Source of the DNA: Bacteroidota bacterium
Lineage (GTDB): Bacteria > Bacteroidota > Bacteroidia > Bacteroidales > Prolixibacteraceae
NCBI GenBank assembly: GCA_023251455.1
Contig: JAHEYT010000024.1
Span: 105,219-169,218, forward strand
Length of the DNA: 64,000 nucleotides
Reading direction: 5' to 3'
Shown here: in pieces, positions 21,088 to 31,025 of the stretch
Numbering within the stretch: position 1 is the stretch's first letter
Layout of the letters: each line of letters begins with the position of its first letter
Notes under the pieces: model-generated
What the model was told of the DNA's origin: nothing
What the model saw: only the letters and a program-made list of their open reading frames with translations
The model's database searches: none
Translations under genes and position numbers: made by a program

Positions 21088-22002
21088 CTAATTGATTCGA
21101 AGAACCGAACCAACCTTTAATGTTTTTTGTGCGGTAATTTTATTGGCAGCACAAAGTTTTTTCACGGTAGTATTGTACTTTTTGGCAATCGTCCAAAGGT
21201 TATCACCTTTCCTGATCACATGTTTAGAAGCGCCACTTCCGGAAGCCAAAAGAAGTTTATTTTCAGGAGCCGGTTTATCCCTGAGGTCCCTTAAGTCGGT
21301 TACAAACTGTTTGTTTTTGTAATATACTTTGTCCGACCTGAGAGCACACGTTTCATAATCGATGTATTTATTCGAATCGAATGGTTCACCAAAAAGTCGT
21401 GTTTCAAAGTGAAGGTGATTGCAGGATGCCCTACCAGTCCTTCCACCTAAACCGACTAAATCTCCTGCCTTAATGGTGTCATTCACTTTTACCTTAATTG
21501 CTTTCAGGTGGGCATAAATGGTTTCGAGACCATTACTATGCCTTACCAGCACTAAATTTCCGTACCCCCGAAAACTTTTTGCAAGCCTCACACGACCATC
21601 AAACGCACAGCGAACGGTATCGCCCGAATTCAGCCTGATGTCAGTTCCGGTGTGCATTCTCCGGTGACGCCAGCCAAATTTCGAAAGTATCTGGCCTTTA
21701 AAAGGCATAACAAACTGACTGTCGCCCGAATTCAGCAGTGAAATAACAATGGTGTCATTTTTATTGGGGAGAGTATTTGCAGGGTATTTTATCTGGGTTG
21801 AGTTCCAGATATTTTTGTAAATCGTCTCGTCAGTGGTTTTAAGGGAGTCAACTTCTAAGTCTTCGTTATCGTTGGTCAGAGTGTCGACTTGAAAAGTTTC
21901 GTTTATTGGATCAATCGTAGCAGGAAGTGGTTCTTGTGCAGTGCTATACAAAGAAAATAGTATGCCAATTGCCAGTGTTATTGCGGTTTTCTTCATTTTC
22001 AA
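21088..22002 (-). CDS. M23 family (LytM) peptidoglycan endopeptidase with C-terminal LysM
   Basis: A 304-residue exported cell-wall hydrolase. The N-terminus is a signal peptide (TAITLAIGILFSLYS), followed by an acidic low-complexity linker. The M23 domain at about 105-205 has complete zinc ligands: HTGTD (His and Asp) and HLHFE (HxH). The flanking strands GWRHRRMHTG and GLGGRTGRASCNHLHF are typical. A LysM peptidoglycan-binding domain closes the protein (HVIRKGDNLWTIAKKYNTTVKKLCAAN). Because the active site is complete it is likely a genuine endopeptidase rather than an EnvC-like activator. Divergent from the next gene and ends at a terminator. Confidence 0.93.
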   Translation of the reverse strand: MKMKKTAITLAIGILFSLYSTAQEPLPATIDPINETFQVDTLTNDNEDLEVDSLKTTDETIYKNIWNSTQIKYPANTLPNKNDTIVISLLNSGDSQFVMPFKGQILSKFGWRHRRMHTGTDIRLNSGDTVRCAFDGRVRLAKSFRGYGNLVLVRHSNGLETIYAHLKAIKVKVNDTIKAGDLVGLGGRTGRASCNHLHFETRLFGEPFDSNKYIDYETCALRSDKVYYKNKQFVTDLRDLRDKPAPENKLLLASGSGASKHVIRKGDNLWTIAKKYNTTVKKLCAANKITAQKTLKVGSVLRIN

Positions 22003-22123
22003 AATTTGGGTTAATACTTAGCTCAAAAATTTGAACGGGAAGCGAAGGTAACCTTTTCATTAATAAATCTACCACTTTCTGCTAAAAGACATGCTCATTT
22101 TAACAAACTATAACACCATTTTG

Positions 22124-22131
22124 TACATTTG
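22124..22131 (+). promoter_or_regulatory. -7 promoter box for the 22161 gene pair
   Basis: TACATTTG is an exact TAnnTTTG match, 29 bp before the ATG at 22161, in the 158-bp divergent gap with the M23 gene. Confidence 0.45.
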
Positions 22132-22160
22132 CAACTGTTATTAAGAAGTTAATTGAAAAG

Positions 22161-23279
22161 ATGAAAAGCAGTGTTTTCCGCAAGATTTTGAAGTACTTAG
22201 GGTTTGGATTTGCGGGTATTTTCGCATTAATTGGATTGGGTTTGACCGTTGGATTTTTTGCAGTAAAATTTCACCTGACGAACGACCCCGGAGTTGTTGA
22301 CCTGAACGACCGGTATTTTCAGGAAATAAAAGATAAATATGGTCGGGGTACCGATGGAGGCGACTCAAAAGTTGACCTCAGTGAAGCTAAATTGCTTCAT
22401 AATCTCTCCGTTTTAAGTAAGTATTATCCTACCAATGCTTACTACATTCAGAATGCCTATTTCGAAAGCCATAAGCTGAAGGAAGCTCAACGAATGCTTG
22501 AGGCTGTTGATATGTACATGCAGCAAGATCCGGAATACATTAAAGAAGTAAATTCATTTGTTGAAAATGGCGATGCAAAACAGGCAAAGCTCAAAGCAAA
22601 GAGTGTTTTCGAATGGATGAATATTCCGGAATGGCAGGATTTCAAACTGGCTGTGGCTAAAGACAAACCGCTGATTGATTCGGTAGCTGAGGTTACTGGC
22701 GTAGAACCACGCTTAATTGTCTCGGTGTTGGTTGGCGAACAAATCCGTTTGTTCAATTCGAGCCGCGAAGCCTATAAAAAATGGATTGGGCCATTGAAAA
22801 TCCTTTCGGTAGAAACGACTTTTTCACTTGGAGTGACAGGTATAAAAGTGCCTACCGCTCAAACAATCGAAAGGAATCTAAAAGACAGCACATCGATTTT
22901 TTATCTGGGCAAACCTTACGAGAACCTACTCGATTTTCAAACCAACAATATTAATCAGGAGCGTTTTAACCGGCTCACATCATACAAAAATCACTTTTAT
23001 TCCTATTTATACGCTGCCCTTAACGTAAAGCAAATCAATGCGCAGTGGGAAAGATCTGGATTCCCAATCAGCGAACGCCCTGAAATTTTGGCGACTCTTT
23101 ACAATATCGGATACGAAGTTTCGGTACCTAAAGAAAATCCGGTAGTCGGCGGTTCTGGTATAAATATCAAGGGGAAAAAGTACTCCTTTGGATCAGTTGC
23201 CTACGAATTTTACTATTCCGGAGAATTATTCGATCTGTTCCCATTCAAGAACTCCAGATTCGATTTCACGGATGTTTAG
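22161..23279 (+). CDS. Membrane-anchored protein, possible lysozyme-like (DUF1402-like) fold
   Basis: A 372-residue protein with one N-terminal transmembrane helix (FGFAGIFALIGLGLTVGFFAV) and a large extracytoplasmic part. The first half is helical (LSEAKLLHNLSVLSKYYPTN, LKEAQRMLEAVDMYMQQ). The middle (VTGVEPRLIVSVLVGEQIR ... FSLGVTGIKVPTAQTIE) resembles the catalytic core layout of lytic-transglycosylase-like folds, with a conserved-looking Glu in GEQ. This is weak pattern recognition, not a firm family call. The stop codon overlaps the start of the next gene by 8 bp, so the two are translationally coupled. Location next to an M23 peptidase is consistent with a cell-wall role. Confidence 0.55.
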   Translation: MKSSVFRKILKYLGFGFAGIFALIGLGLTVGFFAVKFHLTNDPGVVDLNDRYFQEIKDKYGRGTDGGDSKVDLSEAKLLHNLSVLSKYYPTNAYYIQNAYFESHKLKEAQRMLEAVDMYMQQDPEYIKEVNSFVENGDAKQAKLKAKSVFEWMNIPEWQDFKLAVAKDKPLIDSVAEVTGVEPRLIVSVLVGEQIRLFNSSREAYKKWIGPLKILSVETTFSLGVTGIKVPTAQTIERNLKDSTSIFYLGKPYENLLDFQTNNINQERFNRLTSYKNHFYSYLYAALNVKQINAQWERSGFPISERPEILATLYNIGYEVSVPKENPVVGGSGINIKGKKYSFGSVAYEFYYSGELFDLFPFKNSRFDFTDV

Positions 23280-24144
23280 AGCCAAAAATATCCATTGGCA
23301 GTCCGGAAAAATTACTTTCCTGGTCTTGCTTTTTCTCCTGAATCTGTTGGACGGAAAAGCACAAACCACATGGGGAAGTGAAATTCCGTGGAAAAACCTG
23401 ATGGATGGTTTGCAAATCGCCGAATTGGAAACTCCGGAGAAATCGGTTGTGGGCGATTCAAAAATAAGTATCCTGAAAATCGATGCCCGGAAATTTGATT
23501 TTGAGTTTTTGACCGCATCCGAACACAAAAACCTGCCAAGAACTGCTCCTGAATGGGCACAGGAATTCGACAAGAACATCATTGTCAATGCGGGAATGTA
23601 CAAGTACAACAAGACGCAATCGAATAAAGGGTTCATGCAGAATTATAAACACCTGAACAACCCGGTCAGGAATAATTATTACAACGCTTTGCTGGCCATG
23701 CACCCGAAAGATCCGAAGAAACCGCCTTTCGAAATTATTGATACCTACCAAAAAGATTGGGAAAAGATTAAAAATGAGTACTACTCGGTTTGCCAGGGAA
23801 TGCGCATGATTAACGACAAAGGTGAAGGAATGGCTTTTACAAAGCGACCCGATCAGTCGTGCAGCATGATTTTAGCAGCCACCGATGCCGAGAGTAACCT
23901 GTACTTCATCTTTACGCGATCGCCATACACACACCTCAAAATGATCTCGTTACTGAAAGAGCTTCCGATTAATATCCGCACAACAGTTTACCTCGAAGGC
24001 GGACCGGAAACCAGCTTTTATGTGAATACTGGCGATACCGTAATTGCCAAGTTCGGAAGCTACGTATCGAACACTTGCGACAACGACGACAATGATCATT
24101 TCCGGAAAATGCCAAATGTAATTGCGATTAAGAAGAAAAAATAA
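23272..24144 (+). CDS. Phosphodiester glycosidase (NAGPA-like) family protein, exported
   Basis: A 290-residue protein. The track ORF starts further upstream (23188), but the ATG at 23272 gives a good signal peptide (ITFLVLLFLLNLLDGKAQ) and an 8-bp ATGTTTAG overlap with the previous stop, so it is preferred. The fold is that of the phosphodiester glycosidase / NAGPA domain: IIVNAGMYKYN, NYYNALLAMHP, YSVCQGMRMI, and the diagnostic YLEGGPETSFYV block (equivalent of NxDGGGSST). Such proteins act on sugar-phosphodiester or N-acetylglucosamine linkages in the envelope. The actual substrate is unknown. Confidence 0.75.
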   Translation: MFRAKNIHWQSGKITFLVLLFLLNLLDGKAQTTWGSEIPWKNLMDGLQIAELETPEKSVVGDSKISILKIDARKFDFEFLTASEHKNLPRTAPEWAQEFDKNIIVNAGMYKYNKTQSNKGFMQNYKHLNNPVRNNYYNALLAMHPKDPKKPPFEIIDTYQKDWEKIKNEYYSVCQGMRMINDKGEGMAFTKRPDQSCSMILAATDAESNLYFIFTRSPYTHLKMISLLKELPINIRTTVYLEGGPETSFYVNTGDTVIAKFGSYVSNTCDNDDNDHFRKMPNVIAIKKKK

Positions 24145-24163
24145 CAAGGAAATTGCCCTCAGC

Positions 24164-24185
24164 TCCGTCACATAAATGTGACGGA
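24164..24185. other. Hairpin between convergent genes
   Basis: Perfect 9-bp stem TCCGTCACA / TGTGACGGA with a TAAA loop, 20 bp after the phosphodiester glycosidase stop. A T tract is lacking, so a terminator role is possible but not clear. Confidence 0.45.
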
Positions 24186-24270
24186 CATTAGCAAAATAAA
24201 AATCAATTATTTTTCGCCTCCGCAATCCTAAAAAATACAAAATGCAAATTGTCACTAGCGGATTCTCTCC

Positions 24271-26067
24271 TTATAACTTTTCTTGTCTGATAAAACTATA
24301 AGGAAGGGTAAAATAAAAAGCTGATCCAATTTCAGAATCCTTGTCAATCCAGATCCTTCCACCCAGCATTTCGACATAAGCTTTTGATATGGCTAATCCG
24401 AGCCCTGCTCCTTCATAACTTCTGTTGAGCGATTCGCTTCCTTGCCTGAATCTTTCGAAAATAACATCCTTGAGTTCAGATGATATACCACTCCCGGTAT
24501 CTTTTACGAAAAAAACTAATTCGGGCGATGAAGTCAAACTGTTAGTCTCGATGTGTTTGTAGCCAAATTCAATAGTACCGGTACTGGTAAATTTTATCGC
24601 ATTCTTTACCAAGTTAGTAAGGACAGCATAAAGCTTTTCGCGATCGGTCCTTATGATGGCTTCATTTGATGGCAGGGAATTACTCAAGATAAGTGATAAC
24701 CCTTTTTTTTCGGCTTCTGGCTTAAAGAATTTAGAAATAAACTTGGTTTGATCATTTACATTCGTTTCCGTCAAATAAATTCCCATCGTTCCGGATTCAA
24801 TCTTCGAAATTTCAATTAGGTCGTTAATAATGTTCAGCATTCGAACACCACTGCTTTCTATAATGGATATATACTCTTGTGATGTTTTGCTGGAAAGCCG
24901 GGGTTCCTTTAGTAATTCGGCAAAACCCAGAATGCCATTCATTGGGGTGCGGATTTCATGGCTCATGTTGGCCAGAAAGGCTGATTTCAAGCGGTCACTT
25001 TCTTCAGCATGTTCTTTGGCTTTGATTAATTCCAGCTCAGCTTGTTTCTGTTCGGTAATGTCGCGAATTACCACCAGACGACTTTCCGACTGATTCTTTA
25101 TTTTGTGTTTAAGTATCCTGAAGATTTTAAATTCAGCACTACTTGGAACTTCCTGTGTCAGATCATCAGTTTCATGATCGATTACCGCATTGATTAGTTG
25201 CGTTTCTGCTGAACCTGAGAATTGAGCAGGTAGCCCAATGATATTTTTATTTTGTATGCCAAAAAAAAGTAAGGCAGCCCTGTTAATGTCCAGTATCCTA
25301 TTCTTACCATCTAAAACCAGTATTCCATCAGGTAAAGTTTCAAAAAGTGTATCGTGGGCCACAGGCACCAGATCAAGAAATTGAATGTTTAAAATGGCGT
25401 AGGCTGCCAGAATTCCGCTTAGCAAAATACTCACAGGCGTAATATCTAAGCCCGTTACAGGATTGTTTCCTGTAAGATATATTAAACTGGTTATCCAGGG
25501 ACAAAGACCTCCTGCTAAAACAATTAATCCCTGTTTAAGGAATGGATTGTTTTGGCGAATAATAAAATGAACAAGGCTAATTGTAGCCAAAAGGATTATG
25601 AGGTAGGAATAGGCAATATATCCAAACCAGAATCCAATCCCATGATAATATTCCATAAGATTTGTTTCCGCTGAAATTTCAGAATAACCCGTCCATATCA
25701 AATGGTGCATCTCATTGGTTATCGAGAGTACCAAAGTAATAGCCGGAACAATGAATAAAAGGATTACATGTTTTCGCGAAAGAAATTTGTCTTTGCCAGT
25801 ATATCGAAGTGAAAAGATTAAATAAAGTACTGGAGTGGCAATACCTCCCAAAAATTCGAGTTTCGACCAGAATATTTTTTCGTTTATGGAAGGTGCCGCA
25901 GTCTCAAAAATGAGACAAAATGCGCCAATACCAGCGGCAAACATCAGGTAAGCAAGCTCTTTAGCACCCCTTATTAATCGTCTTTGCCGTGCAAGAAATG
26001 CAACAAAAAAAGAAACTAAAGCAGTAGCTAAGAAGAATACAGAATAAACTGTAAAAACTAGGTTCAT
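24271..26067 (-). CDS. Sensor histidine kinase with 7TM input domain and PAS domain
   Basis: A 598-residue membrane kinase. Residues about 1-225 form seven hydrophobic helices of the HisKA_7TM type. A PAS domain follows ([30 protein letters not shown], about 240-340). HisKA contains the phospho-accepting His in [11 protein letters not shown]. The HATPase domain has the N box ([15 protein letters not shown]), G1 (VKDTGSGIS) and G2 ([12 protein letters not shown]). No receiver domain or neighbouring response regulator is present, so the partner is encoded elsewhere. Autophosphorylation and phosphotransfer are expected from the family. The signal is unknown. Monocistronic. Confidence 0.93.
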   Translation of the reverse strand: MNLVFTVYSVFFLATALVSFFVAFLARQRRLIRGAKELAYLMFAAGIGAFCLIFETAAPSINEKIFWSKLEFLGGIATPVLYLIFSLRYTGKDKFLSRKHVILLFIVPAITLVLSITNEMHHLIWTGYSEISAETNLMEYYHGIGFWFGYIAYSYLIILLATISLVHFIIRQNNPFLKQGLIVLAGGLCPWITSLIYLTGNNPVTGLDITPVSILLSGILAAYAILNIQFLDLVPVAHDTLFETLPDGILVLDGKNRILDINRAALLFFGIQNKNIIGLPAQFSGSAETQLINAVIDHETDDLTQEVPSSAEFKIFRILKHKIKNQSESRLVVIRDITEQKQAELELIKAKEHAEESDRLKSAFLANMSHEIRTPMNGILGFAELLKEPRLSSKTSQEYISIIESSGVRMLNIINDLIEISKIESGTMGIYLTETNVNDQTKFISKFFKPEAEKKGLSLILSNSLPSNEAIIRTDREKLYAVLTNLVKNAIKFTSTGTIEFGYKHIETNSLTSSPELVFFVKDTGSGISSELKDVIFERFRQGSESLNRSYEGAGLGLAISKAYVEMLGGRIWIDKDSEIGSAFYFTLPYSFIRQEKL

Positions 26068-26300
26068 GGTTGGTTGTTGATTTTATCCTTTCAGAGCGGT
26101 AAAGTTAATCGAGTATATGATTAAACAGCATAGTTGGTTTGTGCTCAAAAAATTTATTTTATGAATTTTTAAGCATAGGAAGAGGGAGTCCCTCATTTTA
26201 AGACACTCTCTTCTTGAGTTCACTCCAAAAAGTCAAAAACTCCTAACTGAAGGGGACTTCGAAAAGGTCATTGATTTCCCGGGGTTGGCAATCAGAAATG

Positions 26301-28793
26301 CTAGGAAGGATTTTCGGGGTTCATATTTTTTGCCTCCACAATCCGCTGCCTGACCAGTTCATTCAGTTCTTCTGGAGTCATTCCTTCAGGATAAACAGCC
26401 GGTAAAAACTCAATGCTGATGCGCTCACCCTTTTTGATTTTTTTAGCTCCGGACGACATGGCTGCATAAGCTCCGGTAATCACAACCGGAACAACCGGAA
26501 CATTGAGTTCAGTGCTTAAAATAGCATAGGTTTTATGGAATTTCCCAAGATTTCCGCTCAAAGTGCGGGTTCCTTCCGGGAAAATCAGAATCTTCTTTCC
26601 CTGTTTCACCACTTCGGCCATTTTCAGGATGGAATGTTTCAGGTCTTTCGACAAATCCATCACAATTACGTTACTGCGACTAGCCAGATAACGACGTGCA
26701 CGGCTTTTTACATGATCTTTTTTAGCATACGAAAAGGTATTTTTCAAGGTCGGCTTGTCGAGGTACGAAAGCACCAGAAATGCATCGAGTTTGCTTTCGT
26801 GGTTGGGTGCGAAAAAGCAAGGTCCTTCCGGAATATTCTCCATTCCTTTTCCTTCGAACTGGAAAAACATGCGAAAAACTCCTCTAACCGCGTTAACGAT
26901 TGGCCGAAGCAAAAAGGACGTTTTGGGTAAAATCACATCCGAATCGTCTTTTAAATCGCCTGTCCAGCCCGAATCCTGATCGGTTTTATGAAACAGCTTA
27001 TTGCTCTGGATGTGCTCTGCAATTTTCCGGATAGATGGAAATTTGAGTAGTTGTTCTTCGTCTAATTTAATCCCGAAGCTTTTTTCGATAAAGTCTATCA
27101 GGCTTAATTTGCTCAGCGAATCCATCGAGATGTCGAATACCAGGTGATGATCGGGTAAAATATCCATATCGACCTGACTTTCGATGAATGATTTGATGGC
27201 ATGATATTCTTTGGTATCCGGCTCGTTCGAAGTGGTTTTCTTCTGCTCTTTTTGCTTGATCAGCTCCTCAAACTTGAAACGCTGAAGCTTCGATAAACGT
27301 GTTCGTGGCAATTCAGAATTCACGAGCGTAAACTGCATAATCCGCTTGTACGAACTCATCTCGGCGTTGAAAGGCGAAATCACATTTTCACGGAAATACA
27401 GATTAATATCCTGAACACCATTCGACGAAAGGAAACTAAAATCGGGCAGGATGACCGCGTGACGCATTTCGTTGTGCATGAAAACGCCAGCTTCTTTAAT
27501 AGCCGGTGAAAAGCCATCGAGCTTCATTTCAATTTCAACCGGATTGATGTTTTTGCCGTTGGGCAAAACAATAATTTCCTTTTTACGGCCTGTGATGTAT
27601 AGAAATCCGTTTTGATCGAGATATCCCAAATCGCCGGTATGCAGCCAGCCATCTATAACGACTTCGGCAGTTTCTTCAGGACGGTTGTAATAACCTTTCA
27701 TGATGCTCGGACCTTTGGCAACAACCTCTCCATCGCGTATTTCGATGGTCAATCCCGGCAAAGCTTGGCCAGTAGCGCCAATCACAATGTTCCCGGGACG
27801 CGGAAATGCAATCATCGGCGCAGCCTCGGTCATTCCGAAACCTTCCATAATATCAAAACCCAGACTATAAAAGAATGTCCCAACCTCTTTATTCAGGGCA
27901 GCTCCCCCGGAAATCATATATTGCAAATGACCACCAAATCCATCATGTACTTTTTTGAAAAGCGTCTTCCCCAGTTTTCGGTTTTTAGTCTTCAGCACAA
28001 TCCAAAACATGAACCGGGCAATCGCACTTTTATCGATTTTAGCTTTGATTCCACGGTACATCAGTTCGTACAATCGCGGAACACCAAGAAAAACGCCGAC
28101 TTCGTTATCGGCGAAAGTTTTCATCAGGTCGGCCGATTGCATAGAAGGAGCCATCGGAACGGTACATCCCACATACAAAGAAACCATCATGGAACCAACA
28201 AGTGGGAAAATATGGTGCAATGGCAAAAAAATCATGACTTGCCGCTCCGGAATGAAGATCTTACAATCGATCACCCCATTCATATTCTGGTGAATATTGG
28301 TGTACGATAGCATTACTCCTTTCGGGCTGCCGGTTGTTCCGGAGGTATAAATGATTACCGCCGTTGTATAGTTATCTTCCGGCCCGAGCCACTTACTTTC
28401 GGGCGTAGTTTCATCGATCACAACTTCTTCAAAAACCAAAACTTCAGGTTTATGCTGAATTTTCAGATCGACTTTCTCAAACGTTTCCTTCATTCCGGAG
28501 CTTATAAACAGCAATTCGGGCTGGCAATCGTCGATGATATAAGCCACATCCTCTGCCGAAGCCAGAAAATCAATCGGGATGGAAACGCAACCGTTTTGCA
28601 GCGCAGCATAGAAGGCATAAATCCACGACGGAGAATTCTCTGCATAAATGGCAACCTTGGTAAAACCCTTATCCTGAAATAACAGTGCAAACTGCTGAAC
28701 CCGTTTCAGTAACTGGCTGTAGGTAATGTCGCCCTGAGTAGTAATCAGTGCCTTTTTATCGGGAAACGACCGGTTTATAATGGCTTTCGTCAT
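26301..28793 (-). CDS. Fused AMP-forming acyl ligase, acyl carrier and 1-acylglycerol-phosphate acyltransferase
   Basis: An 830-residue three-domain protein. Residues about 1-500: AMP-binding adenylating enzyme (IIYTSGTTGSPKGVML, MISGGAALNKEV, GFGMTEAAP, GWLHTGDLGYLD). About 530-600: carrier domain with the phosphopantetheine site in ISMDSLSKLSL. About 640-830: PlsC-type acyltransferase (PNHESKLDAF, an HX4D motif; IFPEGTRTLSG). The likely role is to activate a free fatty acid, load it on the built-in carrier and transfer it to a lysophospholipid or another acceptor, analogous to Aas but with an added carrier. Cytoplasmic or membrane-peripheral. The acceptor is unknown. All three active sites look intact. 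Confidence 0.9.
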   Translation of the reverse strand: MTKAIINRSFPDKKALITTQGDITYSQLLKRVQQFALLFQDKGFTKVAIYAENSPSWIYAFYAALQNGCVSIPIDFLASAEDVAYIIDDCQPELLFISSGMKETFEKVDLKIQHKPEVLVFEEVVIDETTPESKWLGPEDNYTTAVIIYTSGTTGSPKGVMLSYTNIHQNMNGVIDCKIFIPERQVMIFLPLHHIFPLVGSMMVSLYVGCTVPMAPSMQSADLMKTFADNEVGVFLGVPRLYELMYRGIKAKIDKSAIARFMFWIVLKTKNRKLGKTLFKKVHDGFGGHLQYMISGGAALNKEVGTFFYSLGFDIMEGFGMTEAAPMIAFPRPGNIVIGATGQALPGLTIEIRDGEVVAKGPSIMKGYYNRPEETAEVVIDGWLHTGDLGYLDQNGFLYITGRKKEIIVLPNGKNINPVEIEMKLDGFSPAIKEAGVFMHNEMRHAVILPDFSFLSSNGVQDINLYFRENVISPFNAEMSSYKRIMQFTLVNSELPRTRLSKLQRFKFEELIKQKEQKKTTSNEPDTKEYHAIKSFIESQVDMDILPDHHLVFDISMDSLSKLSLIDFIEKSFGIKLDEEQLLKFPSIRKIAEHIQSNKLFHKTDQDSGWTGDLKDDSDVILPKTSFLLRPIVNAVRGVFRMFFQFEGKGMENIPEGPCFFAPNHESKLDAFLVLSYLDKPTLKNTFSYAKKDHVKSRARRYLASRSNVIVMDLSKDLKHSILKMAEVVKQGKKILIFPEGTRTLSGNLGKFHKTYAILSTELNVPVVPVVITGAYAAMSSGAKKIKKGERISIEFLPAVYPEGMTPEELNELVRQRIVEAKNMNPENPS

Positions 28794-28975
28794 GTATGTT
28801 TTTCTATAGAGTCAAAAAGTTTAGTCGGATGCAAATGGCCACACAAAGTAAGTAAATCCAAAATAATTCCTTCACCGGCAGAAAAAGAATTGCCGGAAGT
28901 CATTCATAGCAGACTCCAGCTCTCGAATTTATTGCAAAATTCTGGCAAAAAGCGAGAAGTTTGTACCAAAAATTT

Positions 28976-29013
28976 GGGAGGGAAGTCAACCTAAATGATA
29001 TGACTTCCCTCCC
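28976..29013 (-). terminator. Terminator after the GH35 gene
   Basis: GGGAGGGAAGTCA / TGACTTCCCTCCC perfect 13-bp stem followed on the minus strand by AAATTTTTGG. It lies about 45 bp past the GH35 stop. Confidence 0.75.
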
Positions 29014-29057
29014 ATAATATCAGGATAAATACTAATCTTCGGAGAAAACAAATTCGT

Positions 29058-30872
29058 TTATTCCATGCTTTTTACCCCTTTTACAGGTTTTGGTGAAAGC
29101 TGGTGCATGTCGAAAATTACGATCTCGTTCTTTCCTTTTTTCAACCACGGTGCCGGACAATACAGCTGTTTCTGAGGACCAATATTCCAGTAACGACCAA
29201 GGTTGTGGCCATTCACCCAAACCACTCCCTTTTCCCACAGACTAACATCCAGATAGGTATCGCCAGTTGTTGCCAAATCGAATTCGCCTTTAAAGAAAGT
29301 TCCCGGTTGGGTCTTTTCTCCTGAAGTAAATTTCAGGCTCTGCACATAGTTTTCGTCCAACGGAAGTGTAAAAATCTGCCAGTCCATCAGGGTCATTCCA
29401 TTAAGCGAAACGCGATCGGTAATTCCTTTTCGGTCGATCATGTATTCGGCAAAATTGATATGCCCCATGCCTTCAACCAGAATATCGAGTTGTGGGTTTG
29501 CCGAAGTTGAAGCAGGCAATTCGATGATGTTTTCGGCTTTGGCCCGGTCGAGTTTCCCAATGTATTTTCCATCAACAAAAACCGTTGCGTAGTCGTGCAG
29601 TTCGGTAATGCGGAGTTTGCCCTTTTTGTGACCAATCAGCTTGGTCCGGTAAAGGATAAAACCGCCCTTTTGCCCAAACATTTCCATTGGCTTTGGCTGT
29701 GGCGACTGAATGGCTGCCGGAAGATTATCCCAAACCGAAGCCGATGCCGTCATTGTTATCTCCGGAATTTCAATCACCGGAATGGCTGCCGGAACTGCCG
29801 GAAGTTTTTGTTTGGCCGGAAGGTATTTGGCCAGTAAATTCCGCAGCGCATAATATTTTGGTGTTGCCTGTCCCATTTCGTTGATAGGCGCATCGTAGTC
29901 GTAGCTAGTTACATCAGGCTGGTATTGTGTTGGGCTAAAAGCATTCGCTCCGGCCCAATAACCAAAGTTCGTCCCGCCATGAATCACATAAAAGTTGAAC
30001 GACTTTTTGTTGTCCATCAGCCATTTTACATCTTTCAGCAATTCAGTCGTATCCGGTTTTTGCCATTTTTCGCCCCAATGCGTGAGCCATCCGGGGTACA
30101 ATTCGCTGCAAAACGACGGAACGTTCGGGTTGATTTTGGTTGCTTCGGCAAAGTTTCCGGCATTAGCTCCCGGATCCAATCCGATAGCGGCATCAGGTAA
30201 CGATCCGGCTTCGAGCATAAACGGAGTAGCCCCGTCTGCGGTATAAAACGGAACTTCAATGCCGTTTTTCTTCCACTCGTCCTGAACCCATTTCATGTAA
30301 GTACGGTCGTTCCCGTAGCTTCCATATTCATTCTCAACCTGAACCATTACAATTGGTCCGCCTTTGGTTACCTGAAAATCTTTCACCTGAAGAGCCAGCG
30401 TTTTGATGTAGCGATCAACTGCTTCGGTATATCGCGGATCCATGCAGCGCACTTTAATATCAGGAATGCTGAGCAGGTACGATGGCAATCCGCCAAAATC
30501 CCATTCGGCACAAACATACGGACCGGGGCGAAGCATCAGCCACATGCCTTCTTCCTGAACAATTTGAATAAATCGGACAATATTATGGTTTCCGGTCTGA
30601 AAATCGAACACTCCGGGTTCCGATTCATGGTAATTCCAGAAGACATAAGCCGCAATGGTGTTGCAGCCCATCGCTTTGGCCATTTGGATGCGGTGACGCC
30701 AATATTCGGCAGGTATACGGGCCGGATGAATTTCCCCTGAGATCATTTGGAAGGGCTTTCCGTCGAGCAGGAATTCGGATTTTTCGAGTTTAAACGAATG
30801 TTTGGTATTCTGGCCAGAAAGACTGAACCCTAGTATTAATGAAATACAAACGAATAGAATAAATTTATTCAT
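29058..30872 (-). CDS. GH35 beta-galactosidase, exported
   Basis: A 604-residue exported enzyme (signal peptide FILFVCISLILGFSLSG). The GH35 TIM barrel has the usual opening (FLLDGKPFQMISGEIHPARIP), the acid/base Glu in VQVENEYGSYG and the nucleophile Glu in FCSELYPGWLTHWGE. GGTNFGYWAGAN is also diagnostic. C-terminal beta-domains include WVNGHNLGRYWNIGPQ. It removes terminal beta-galactose from oligo- or polysaccharides, complementing the GH2 enzyme. It sits after a terminator and has a perfect -7 box, so it is transcribed separately from the SusC/D-CstA operon upstream. Confidence 0.95.
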   Translation of the reverse strand: MNKFILFVCISLILGFSLSGQNTKHSFKLEKSEFLLDGKPFQMISGEIHPARIPAEYWRHRIQMAKAMGCNTIAAYVFWNYHESEPGVFDFQTGNHNIVRFIQIVQEEGMWLMLRPGPYVCAEWDFGGLPSYLLSIPDIKVRCMDPRYTEAVDRYIKTLALQVKDFQVTKGGPIVMVQVENEYGSYGNDRTYMKWVQDEWKKNGIEVPFYTADGATPFMLEAGSLPDAAIGLDPGANAGNFAEATKINPNVPSFCSELYPGWLTHWGEKWQKPDTTELLKDVKWLMDNKKSFNFYVIHGGTNFGYWAGANAFSPTQYQPDVTSYDYDAPINEMGQATPKYYALRNLLAKYLPAKQKLPAVPAAIPVIEIPEITMTASASVWDNLPAAIQSPQPKPMEMFGQKGGFILYRTKLIGHKKGKLRITELHDYATVFVDGKYIGKLDRAKAENIIELPASTSANPQLDILVEGMGHINFAEYMIDRKGITDRVSLNGMTLMDWQIFTLPLDENYVQSLKFTSGEKTQPGTFFKGEFDLATTGDTYLDVSLWEKGVVWVNGHNLGRYWNIGPQKQLYCPAPWLKKGKNEIVIFDMHQLSPKPVKGVKSME

Positions 30873-30895
30873 GGTTTATTTTGATTTAGTGGCAG

Positions 30896-30903
30896 CAAAA
30901 GTA
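30896..30903 (-). promoter_or_regulatory. -7 promoter box for the GH35 gene
   Basis: Minus-strand TACTTTTG matches TAnnTTTG exactly, 23 bp upstream of the ATG and just downstream of the CstA terminator. Confidence 0.5.
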
Positions 30904-30946
30904 ATAATTTGTTTTTGGTTAAAACGGAATTTTAGTCAATGAAAAA

Positions 30947-30972
30947 CCCCTTTGATATTTCTACCAAAGGGG
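30947..30972 (-). terminator. Terminator after cstA
   Basis: CCCCTTTG / CAAAGGGG stem (with an A/T loop), followed on the minus strand by TTTTTC. It ends the ECF-FecR-SusC-SusD-FAD-CstA transcription unit. Confidence 0.8.
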
Positions 30973-31025
30973 CCAATTATAAATTTCGATCCATTATCAG
31001 TCTATTTTCTCAAACTTTCAAATTT

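Noticed and set aside
26160-26290. Possible third 21-bp AG-periodic array between the histidine kinase and the acyl ligase
   Set aside because: AG spacings are 14, 20 and 14 bp, with no consistent CTnnnAG phase.
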